Origin: Amoeboaphelidium occidentale
Taxonomy: Eukaryota; Aphelidiomycota; Aphelidea
Direction: 5' to 3'
Length of the DNA stretch: 54,783 bases
Assembly (NCBI GenBank): GCA_023515795.1
Contig: JALGPX010000011.1
Location: 102,772 to 157,554, forward strand
Shown here: positions 48,021-54,783 of the stretch, in pieces
How the letters are laid out: every line of letters begins with the position of its first letter
Position numbering within the stretch: the stretch's first letter is position 1
The notes under the pieces: model-generated
What the model was told of the DNA's origin: nothing
Databases searched by the model: none
What the model saw: only the letters and a program-made list of their open reading frames with translations
Made by a program: the position numbers and the translations under genes

Positions 48021-49274
48021 TTAATCATTATCTCCATCTGATAACCAAAGATCTTCTTCCTCTAAATCTTCTTGTTCGTGTGTGTTGTCGTCAGAATTGT
48101 AAGACCATAATAGAATGTCTTTATCAGCACTTCCAGTTATCAGTTGCCCACAGCCATACGTTTCTCTCCATATAATCGAGGAAACTTGACCAAAATGAGC
48201 ATTATCAAAGGTCTTCACCATGTTGCCTGTAATCAAATCTAACGCCACCACAGAATAACCATCGCTTGGCACAAATAATCGAGATGAAAGACCATTGTCC
48301 GAGATGCAAAGCCTAAGATTCCTAGAAGCTCTGTTTTTCAAGTTATTGCCATAATTAACATTCATCAGTTTTCCTGTTGAAACATCCCACAAATTAATGA
48401 CACCATCCTTGCCGCAAGAAACAAGATGAACTCCATCAGGACTAAACTGCAAGCCATTAACTGCTCCGTAGTGTGACCTGCAAGAAGGCTTAGATGGTCT
48501 TGGTATATCAGAGTCTGATGCTTCATCCTCTGGAAAGGATAGCAACTGCTGTTGATCCAACTTTCTTGTAGAAGCATAGAAGTTAGAGACATTATCCAAA
48601 ACCTTAAGACATTGGCTAGGACCGGGCTTCCTTATATCCCATAGCCGTATGGTTTCATCAGCAGAACCTGACGCTAGAAGGAAAAAATCAGTAGGATGCC
48701 ACGACACAGACATGCAGCTATTCCGGTGACCATAAAGCCTGTGAGTTATACTACCACTTCGTAAATCGCATAAAACGATATCAGGGCAGTCCGAAGCAGT
48801 GGCAATTAAAGAATGAGACGTCGCACACGGAGACAAGGAATGAGTATAAACCTTGTGCTCCAGATTAAATGTATGAACATCTTGCAGCGATTCTGTATCC
48901 CATACTTTGACTGTCTTATCATATGAAGAAGTGGTGAACATGCCCAAATCAAATGGATACCAATTAATCGTAGAGATAAGCCTTCGATGCCCTTCAGACG
49001 GTCTTAAAGTGTGCAACGGGTCAATAACACCATTATCACTTAAATTCAAATTATAAACATTAATAGTTCCCTCTTTTCCGGCTGAAAGTAGATACTTCTC
49101 TGTAATGTGTTCAAGTGATAGATCTTCCACACCTCCGGAATGGCACTGTCTAATGTGTGGATTACGAAGTACTCCGAAATTTTCCAGCAAACTATCCTTG
49201 TAAACCAAATCTGGTCTGTCTTGCTCGTAGCCGCATGTCAATTCGCTTTCCCGCAGCTTTTTCAACAGAGGAAT
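48021..49274 (-). CDS. RAD28: WD40 protein CSA/ERCC8 (Rad28), transcription-coupled repair
   Basis: 417 residues from ATG 49274 (MIPLLKKLRESEL). Seven WD40 blades can be followed: HSGGVEDLSLEHITEKYLLS, GHRRLISTINWYPFDLGMFT with KTVKVWDTESL, YTHSLSPCATSHSLIATAS, GHRNSCMSVSWHPTDFFLLA with ETIRLWDIRKP, HYGAVNGLQFSPDGVHLVSC with GVINLWDVSTG, and ITGSADKDILLWS. The segment GHRNSCMSVSWHP followed by SADETIRLWDIR is typical of CSA, the substrate receptor of a CUL4-DDB1 ligase acting at stalled RNA polymerase II. The C-terminus is acidic (EQEDLEEEDLWLSDGDND). It is convergent with LIN1, 8 bp between stops. Confidence 0.88.
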   Translation of the reverse strand: MPLLKKLRESELTCGYEQDRPDLVYKDSLLENFGVLRNPHIRQCHSGGVEDLSLEHITEKYLLSAGKEGTINVYNLNLSDNGVIDPLHTLRPSEGHRRLISTINWYPFDLGMFTTSSYDKTVKVWDTESLQDVHTFNLEHKVYTHSLSPCATSHSLIATASDCPDIVLCDLRSGSITHRLYGHRNSCMSVSWHPTDFFLLASGSADETIRLWDIRKPGPSQCLKVLDNVSNFYASTRKLDQQQLLSFPEDEASDSDIPRPSKPSCRSHYGAVNGLQFSPDGVHLVSCGKDGVINLWDVSTGKLMNVNYGNNLKNRASRNLRLCISDNGLSSRLFVPSDGYSVVALDLITGNMVKTFDNAHFGQVSSIIWRETYGCGQLITGSADKDILLWSYNSDDNTHEQEDLEEEDLWLSDGDND

Positions 49275-49330
49275 CATCCAACACTTCCAGCGATTGAACA
49301 AAAGCAATTGAAATTTTTTTTAATCATTTG

Positions 49331-50992
49331 ATGGCAACTCTTTCGTTTGGCGACCGGAAAAGACTGAGGCATCAGGGTCGTATTTCATTACACTCTTCAA
49401 GTCTTAAAGAATGGTTGAATGAGGATGGCAGAGATGATCATGGCGAGTTACTACCGAGAACAAACACCACAGGCGATCACAAAAAGAAAAGCTCTTTTTA
49501 TCAGTCGACTTTCAACGCAATTAATGTGTTAGTCGGTGTCGGAATACTATCACTTCCATTTGCATTCAATTTGGCTGGCTGGGTGCCTGCTTTCGTTCTG
49601 CTGTTGTTCTTTATGTGCCTGACGAATTACACCGCTCGTATTATCGTAAAATGCTTAGAATATGATGCGCGTCAAGTGGAACAGGATTTATTTGAGAAAG
49701 AGCGTGAAAAGACGCGATCTTTGACTCGTTCCTCGAGTGAAACTGTTATCGACGAGCTGTTTGACGAACCATCAGAAAGCTGGCGGTTAGAAGCTAGTGG
49801 AAGCACTCAAAATGTGTCTAAATACGGAACGCTGTCAGAGGAGACTCTAACGTATACGAAAAGTGAAGAAGAGGCACCATTGGCCCATAAGATTAAGGAA
49901 GAGAAACGTTCCAAGTTAAACACTTATGCAGATATTGGCTTTGCGGCTTTTGGTAAGAAAGGGAGCATTTTTATTTCCATAGTTTTTACATTGGAACTAT
50001 TCGCTGCGTCAATTGCCTTAATAATTCTTATTGCTGATTCTCTAGAGGCGTTGCTGCCTTCAAACTCCTCCGTGTTTTACAAATTCATTGCTTTCTGTGT
50101 TGTCACTCCTTCATTATGGCTTAAACATCTTCACTGGCTCTCGTATGGTAGTATAATTGGTATACTGACAATAATTAATCTTCTTGTCGTCGTTATCTAT
50201 GATGGCCTCTCAAAAGAACAAGGACCGGGAAGTCTGATAGATCCAGCTCCAACGCATGCATTTCCATTAGAATGGGTTCGGTTCCCTACTTCTTTTGGTT
50301 TAATATTTGCTGGATTTGCTGGTCATGCTGTTTTCCCTTCGTTGTACAGAGAAATGGATGAGCCAAAAAAGTTTGGTAAACTTTTAAATGTGTCTTACAT
50401 CAGCACATTCATAATCTATTCTCTTATGGCTTCTGCTGGATTTTTAATGTTTGGAGAAATGACTATGCAAGAAATCACACAGAATCTGGCAAAAGTCCCT
50501 GAATACAACAGAGTAATTAATTCTCTGACGATTTGGTTGATCGTAATCAACCCGATTACAAAATTTGCTTTAACTCTGCAGCCTGTTGCAGTCAATATGG
50601 AGTTGTTTTTATTGTCACTTTCTTCACACCCAGAACCGGAATCTCTCACAGATGATGACATGAATCTTATCCCGTTTGGGCGTGTTAGAATTCGTTATGG
50701 TTTCTTTAGAATTCTGTCACGAACAATTTTGTCAGCTTTAGTTGCTTTCATCGCAATAGTTTATCCTGGTTTTGAAAGAGTTATTGGATTACTTGGTAGT
50801 CTGTTTTCTGTTATGGTCAGCGCAATCTTTCCGTTATCATGTTATTTAAAACTGTTTGGTTCAATGATACACCGAAAAGAAAAGATTTGTATTTGGATAA
50901 TACTGATTATTTGTTCTTTTATGGCATTGGTTGGTACTATTTGGTCTTTCTTGCCTGAAAAGGTGGCTACAATTGACACACTTCGAAACTGA
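49331..50992 (+). CDS. Vacuolar amino-acid transporter, AVT1/SLC32-like
   Basis: 553 residues from ATG 49331 (MATLSFGDRKRLRHQG). The hydrophilic N-terminus of about 55 residues leads to the AAAP signature SFYQSTFNAINVLVGVGILS and LPFAFNLAGWVPAF. Eleven membrane segments are visible; the loop between segments 2 and 3 is long and acidic (residues 110-200), as in fungal Avt1. Later motifs include FGLIFAGFAGHAVFPSLYRE (typical SAGHxVFPxLYxxM pattern), and PITKFALTLQPVAVNMELFL. It exchanges amino acids for protons at the vacuole. Substrate preference is not predictable. Confidence 0.93.
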   Translation: MATLSFGDRKRLRHQGRISLHSSSLKEWLNEDGRDDHGELLPRTNTTGDHKKKSSFYQSTFNAINVLVGVGILSLPFAFNLAGWVPAFVLLLFFMCLTNYTARIIVKCLEYDARQVEQDLFEKEREKTRSLTRSSSETVIDELFDEPSESWRLEASGSTQNVSKYGTLSEETLTYTKSEEEAPLAHKIKEEKRSKLNTYADIGFAAFGKKGSIFISIVFTLELFAASIALIILIADSLEALLPSNSSVFYKFIAFCVVTPSLWLKHLHWLSYGSIIGILTIINLLVVVIYDGLSKEQGPGSLIDPAPTHAFPLEWVRFPTSFGLIFAGFAGHAVFPSLYREMDEPKKFGKLLNVSYISTFIIYSLMASAGFLMFGEMTMQEITQNLAKVPEYNRVINSLTIWLIVINPITKFALTLQPVAVNMELFLLSLSSHPEPESLTDDDMNLIPFGRVRIRYGFFRILSRTILSALVAFIAIVYPGFERVIGLLGSLFSVMVSAIFPLSCYLKLFGSMIHRKEKICIWIILIICSFMALVGTIWSFLPEKVATIDTLRN

Positions 50993-51015
50993 AAATCCAT
51001 ATCACTAAAGTCACT

Positions 51016-51029
51016 GTTTCCATAGCAAC
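51016..51029. promoter_or_regulatory. RFX-type X-box (GTTTCCATAGCAAC)
   Basis: A near-perfect X-box 23 bp after the Avt stop codon. It is followed by a TATA-like CTATAAAAACC (about 51050-51060) and an ATG at 51094 that opens only seven codons. This looks like a promoter without its gene, probably separated by repeat insertion. Confidence 0.5.
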
Positions 51030-51420
51030 GATTCAGTCCAAACAACTCTGCTATAAAAACCAGCTGTCGTGTTACCCATTTTCTTTTTCAAAATGATTTC
51101 TTTGATCTTGAGCTGATTTCTGCGTCTTTCATCTTTAGTTCAGGCTTTACTTTCAAGATCGAAGACTTTCATTAACAGATCGAAGACAAGACTGATTATA
51201 TTACTGATCTTTTGGCCTCATTGAATGGTGTACTCTTTGACCATTCACTGAGCCCTCATGGTCAATAATTTAAACTTTACACCACATGCCACTCTACACC
51301 AGCCGGAGAGAGTGGGGCAGGGAAGAATCAGCTGGAACAACCCCCTTTTTACTAATCTTTTAGACTCTAGAAGCATGGCTACACAAGAAACTGTTCAGAA
51401 TGAAAGGAGAAGAAAGACAC
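51030..51420. other. Gene-free stretch with an orphan promoter and short direct repeats
   Basis: Contains a TATA-like box and two copies of GATCGAAGAC about 20 bp apart, just downstream of the X-box. The frame 51258-51461 (67 residues) is hydrophilic and may be the ruined upstream part of the Helitron relic that follows. Confidence 0.4.
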
Positions 51421-51421
51421 A

Positions 51422-51616
51422 GACCGCCGCAAATACAATCTACCCACAGCTTCAGAGGTAGCCGTTATAGTGCAAGATAACCAGCTTGATGCTTCATCCA
51501 GAGACATTGTTTAACAAAAAGTGGATGGTTATATACGGCGAATATCTGAGATTAGCGGCGCTTATGATCCTCTTCATTATGTTCTATTCTTTCCTGGAGG
51601 TGACTATGGATATCAC
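51422..51616 (+). pseudogene. Helitron transposon relic (Helitron-like N-terminal domain)
   Basis: One frame reads DRRKYNLPTASEVAVIV, then QDNQLDASSRDIV, a TAA stop at 51512-51514, and on in frame with QKVDGYIRRISEISGAYDPL and HYVLFFPGGDYGYHL. The order (RxYNxPTxxEVAxIIV, RDIxLQxxDGxxxRIxExHxxYDPLxYPLLFPxGDDGYH) is the conserved block just before the Rep helicase region of eukaryotic Helitrons. The in-frame stop and the loss of similarity downstream mark it as dead. No Rep HUH or PIF1 helicase motif is present in the window. Confidence 0.78.
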
Positions 51617-52407
51617 TTGAGACTTGAAAACGCTGATCTACTGTGTGTCATCATCCGCCTTTGTTTTAAGATCACATTGGAAACATTGAGCAGTTTTTGT
51701 GTGGAGTACACGCTTATGGAACCTGATTGTAATCTGCACAGCGTAATTTGGTAATATCAACAAAAGCATCAACGCCAGTGCGTCTTCTTAAAGCTTCAGA
51801 ACTTTATCAATAACTCAGCATGTCATACGTTACACTGTCAATTACTTTTAAATTATCATGGAATCTTGCGAAACATTCTATCGGCCATTAAGGTGATAAA
51901 CCCACTCGAAGCATGCGAAAGTTCAAAATTAGAGGAACAAATTGCAATAGCATTCTCAAGACTCACGCTGGGAACTTGAATTTCGGGCATAGGAAACTTC
52001 AGGTAATGCCCTCTCAGGATTATCCAACAGACTTGGCATACGTTTGTCGGAAACATCATATAGACCCATGTTCTGATCGTCATGGCACTGTTTCGATCAC
52101 AGAAATCAAAGTCTATCGAGACATTTTAAAATAGACTGCGTTTCAAGTCTTTTAATCATAAATTAGCGCATTTATAGATAAAACGCTTGATGTTGTTTAT
52201 TTACATGGTAGCTGCTCCGGAAGCCAAAGTTATATATGCTAAGAGTCATTAATTTTTTTGAAGATACAAGCCACGACCTAAAGACACTGGTTTTCATCAA
52301 GACTAACATAGATTAATATTGGATCTTAAGATTATGAGTAATATTTATGCTTTTGAGCGACATTCAGATTGCTGGCTTCAAAAGCAGTAAGATTTTTAAA
52401 TATAAGC
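51617..52407. other. Repeat-derived stretch without an intact gene
   Basis: Short frames at 51521-51754 and 51913-52134 exist but are broken or unsupported. The first overlaps the Helitron relic. The remainder is AT-rich sequence in which I see no RNA gene. Confidence 0.4.
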
Positions 52408-52420
52408 TATATATAATAGC
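52408..52420 (+). promoter_or_regulatory. TATA box for the multicopy gene
   Basis: CTATATATAATAG lies about 80 bp upstream of the ATG at 52499. It is the strongest TATA sequence in the repeat region. Confidence 0.45.
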
Positions 52421-52498
52421 ACCATATCCGTTACAATCTTCGAGTAGATTTATTCTGATTTATTAGATCTGGAAACTGTTAGATTATTGTGAGTTTCA

Positions 52499-53347
52499 AT
52501 GCAAGCTGGAGTTGATCCCATGTTGGGGTTCAGAGATCTTGACTTAGATGCCGATGCAGAATGTAAGCGTTTGCTGTTACACACTTAATCTGTTACAGCA
52601 ATTATCAATTACTATAACAAACAATTTGATTATCTCAAACTGCCAGCACCGCTATCTCCAGAGTTTCATGCATATGGTGATCTGGCTGTGTTTCCGTTTG
52701 TTTCAGGCTTAATACTCAATGAGCATGACATTGTCGCACCCCCAGGTGTCAAGCCCTGCAAGTGTGGGGGCTTTGATCACAAACGAGTATCTTATCATTT
52801 ATGCCCACTCTATCAAGGCAAGATTAGGGACAGGTACAAAATTGGCGATCATGAAGAAACCGAATGCTGTATTAAGTTGGGCTTGGCAAACTTCCTGCAC
52901 CCTGCTCTTAGTGCGAACCAAAAGAAGCAATTAAATGCTTCCATACAGGATGCAGTTCACAGAATTACAGATATATTTGCAGAGGCCAGCACGTTTCTAA
53001 GCGGGTTTGTGCTCTGGGCTTTAGAGAGTGGGCATTCAATCCCCGATCTAAGATACAGTGATGGAATCATGGCTCAGGTTTTCCAAGCTATCCAACAGAA
53101 AGAAACTAAGGCTCCTTACAGTAGAAAGAAAGTTGCTTCATCCTTGCTCAATCTGTACGCAGATACTGTGTATGCTCAGTTCAGACCGAAGCAAGTTGCA
53201 TGGTGCGATGGTAGTCTTTTGAGTTACAGCATCAATGCTTTATCCAAACAATATGAAGTAAATTGTATGGTTCACATACAGACAAATATCAAGAGATGCT
53301 TAAAACAGGTAGTCAAGTTTAGACTGGAACAAAAACTTAATGGTCAT
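52499..53347 (+). CDS. Multicopy repeat gene, copy 1: zinc-knuckle-like N-terminal region, function unknown
   Basis: Exon 1 52499-52562, a 36-nt intron 52563-52598 (GTAAGC...TTACAG), exon 2 from 52599. The protein begins MQAGVDPMLGFRDLDLDADA and joins into ESIINYYNKQFDYLKLPAPL. A cysteine/histidine cluster CKCGGFDHKRVSYHLC is followed by RDRYKIGDHEETECC, and then a helical region with IQDAVHRITDIFAEASTFLS and GFVLWALES. The helix pair with WALES and the later NCMVHIQTNIKRCLKQVVKF resemble the N-terminal half of large TnpB/Fanzor proteins, which is a guess. Copy 1 runs into N at 53348, so it is truncated by the assembly. Confidence 0.65.
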
Positions 53348-53348
53348 N

Positions 53349-53973
53349 TTATCTCAAACTGCCAGCACCGCTATCTCCAGAGTTTCATGCATATGGTGAT
53401 CTGGCTGTGTTTCCGTTTGTTTCAGGCTTAATACTCAATGAACATGACATTGTCGCACCCCCAGGCGTGAAGCCCTGCAAGTGTGGGGGCTTTGATCACA
53501 AACGAGTATCTCATCATTTATGTCCACTCTATCAAGGCAAGATTAGGGACAGGTACAAAATTGGCGATCATGAAGAAACCGAATGCTGTATTAAGTTGGG
53601 CTTGGCAAACTTCCTGCACCCTGCTCTTAGTGCGAACCAAAAGAAGCAATTAAATGCCTCCATACAAGACGCTGTTCACAGGATAACGGATGTATATGCA
53701 GAAGCCAGCAGGTTTCTAAGCGGGTTTGTGCTCTGGGCTTTAGAGAGTTGGCATTCAATCCCCGATCTAAGATACAGTGATGGAGTCATGGTTCAGGTTT
53801 CCAAGCGATCCAACAGAAGGACACTAAGGCTCCTTTCAGTCGTAAGAAAGTTGCTTCATCCTTGCTCAATGTGTACGCGGATACTGTATATGCTCAGTTC
53901 AGACCGAAGCAAGTTGCATGGTGCGATGGTAGTCTTTTGAGTTACAGCATCAATGCTTTATCCAAACAATATG
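53349..53973 (+). pseudogene. Multicopy repeat gene, copy 2: fragment with a one-base deletion
   Basis: Equivalent to 52630 onward of copy 1 (offset 719), with scattered substitutions (IFAEASTF becomes VYAEASRF). In the run after GGTTCAG one T is missing (53798-53800, three Ts where the other copies have four), which shifts the frame into VSKRSNRRTLRLLS. It ends at N 53974. The shift could be an error or a real disabling mutation. Confidence 0.7.
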
Positions 53974-53974
53974 N

Positions 53975-54783
53975 ACAAAATTGGCGATCATGAAGAAACC
54001 GAATGCTGTATTAAGTTGGGCTTGGCAAACTTCCTGCACCCTGCTCTCAGTGCGAACCAAAAGAAGCAATTAAATGCTTCCATACAAGACGCCGTTCCAA
54101 GGATAACGGATGTATATGCAGAAGCCAGCAGGTTTCTAAGCGGGTTTGTGCTCTGGGCTTTAGAGAGTGGGCATTCAATCCCCGATCTAAGATACAGTGA
54201 TGGAGTCATGGTTCAGGTTTTCCAAGCTATCCAACAGAAGGACACTAAGGCTCCGTTCAGTCGTAAGAAAGTTGCTTCATCCTTGCTCAATGTGTACGCG
54301 GATACTTTGTATGCTCAGTTCAGACCGAAGCAAGTTGCATGGTGCGATGGTAGTCTTTTGAGTTACAGCATCAATGCTTTATCCAAACAATATGCAGTTA
54401 ATTGTATGGTTCACATAAAGACAAATATCAAGAGATGCTTAAAACAGGTAGTCAAGTTTAGACTGGAACAAAAACTTAATGGTCATATATCGATTAAAAG
54501 TTTCAACTTATTACTCGAGTACTTAATGAGACAGCTCAGTCGATACGACAGTCAGTACAATGTCGTCCGTTTTCCATTAGAGATCTTTCCGCTTGACGGT
54601 TCTTGGAACATTGACTTTTCTTCTCCTTTGTACGAAACAATAGTCACGGCCGTCAGCGATGTCTGGAGTGAAGCTCTTTTAAATCTAGAAAATCAGAATA
54701 TCACAACGAAATACGTCAACAAAGAGTGGTGGAATTATATAAGACCGATGTATAAGTTGTTGCAGGTTGCTTGCGAGAATTAC
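53975..54783 (+). CDS. Multicopy repeat gene, copy 3: open to the end of the window
   Basis: Begins at a point equivalent to 52836 of copy 1 and stays open to the last base, about 270 residues. It extends beyond the other copies with ISIKSFNLLLEYLMRQL, FPLEIFPLDGSWNIDFSS and the final VNKEWWNYIRPMYKLLQVA. It is closer to copy 2 (VYAEASRF) than to copy 1. The continuation lies outside the window, so the catalytic half, if there is one, cannot be seen. Confidence 0.7.

Larger units (their letters stand above)
52499..54783 (+). repeat. Three near-identical copies of one gene separated by single Ns
   Basis: Copies 52630-53347, 53349-53973 and 53975-54783 are nearly identical over their shared length. 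Single N characters separate them. Whether the genome has three tandem copies or the scaffold has strung together paralogous or allelic contigs is not decided by the sequence. Confidence 0.85.

Noticed and set aside
1-54783. tRNA, rRNA and CRISPR arrays
   Set aside because: I looked for B-box-like sequences, rRNA cores and regular spaced repeats in the gene-free stretches and found none; the P-loop match at 13552-13564 is an antisense guide, not rRNA.

Overview
The window looks like nuclear DNA of a fungus, most likely an early-diverging lineage. Reasons are a 1308-residue chitin synthase with a cytochrome-b5-like region and no myosin motor, an Avt-type vacuolar transporter, a PHO84-like permease, GPI-type cysteine-rich secreted proteins, very short introns (32-52 nt) and a Fanzor/TnpB-like element of the kind common in Mucoromycota. 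The phylum is an inference from gene content; there is no rRNA to confirm it. Runs of N at 1698-1700, 18835-18855, 53348 and 53974 show a draft scaffold, and each run is flanked by duplicated sequence.

From 1 to about 31 kb the window is a dense run of housekeeping genes. In order it holds an actin-regulator-like fragment, a small secreted protein, a BAR-SH3 protein, a SAP-like protein, an MFS transporter, membrane and secreted proteins of unknown role, an acyl-CoA dehydrogenase ending in a peroxisomal AKL tail, an EF-hand-like protein, mitochondrial Hsp70, a SNF2 ATPase with zinc fingers, an ICT1-type mitochondrial release factor, a PHO84-like permease, CTU2/NCS2, a family-16 methyltransferase, a proline-rich secreted protein, a KEN-box protein, a CaMKK-like kinase, a PDCD2/TSR4 protein, an aldehyde dehydrogenase and two paralogous cysteine-rich GPI-type proteins. 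Neighbours on the same strand are often only 9-46 bp apart, and several divergent pairs share start regions under 100 bp.

The one long intron, 150 nt in the mitochondrial Hsp70 gene, carries what looks like a box C/D snoRNA. It has C and D boxes closed by a terminal stem and a 13-nt antisense match to the conserved P-loop of large-subunit rRNA.

From about 31 to 36 kb the gene density collapses into a mobile or relic region. It holds a Fanzor (eukaryotic TnpB-like, RuvC) gene whose C-terminal half is intact and whose 5' half is broken. Directly upstream on the same strand is a FEN1/XPG-family nuclease gene that keeps all seven recognisable acidic active-site positions but has one in-frame stop and one frameshift. 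A further decayed coding stretch follows. This nuclease pair is the best candidate for an undescribed system.

From 36 to 51 kb housekeeping genes return: an RRM protein, chitin synthase, a TPR protein, an F-box/LRR protein, very-long-chain 3-ketoacyl-CoA reductase, a SHOC2-like LRR protein, a LIN1/CD2BP2 GYF protein, a CSA/ERCC8 WD40 protein and an Avt transporter. From 51 kb to the end is repeat territory: a Helitron relic, then three fragments of a multicopy gene with an N-terminal zinc-knuckle-like motif, running off the end of the window.
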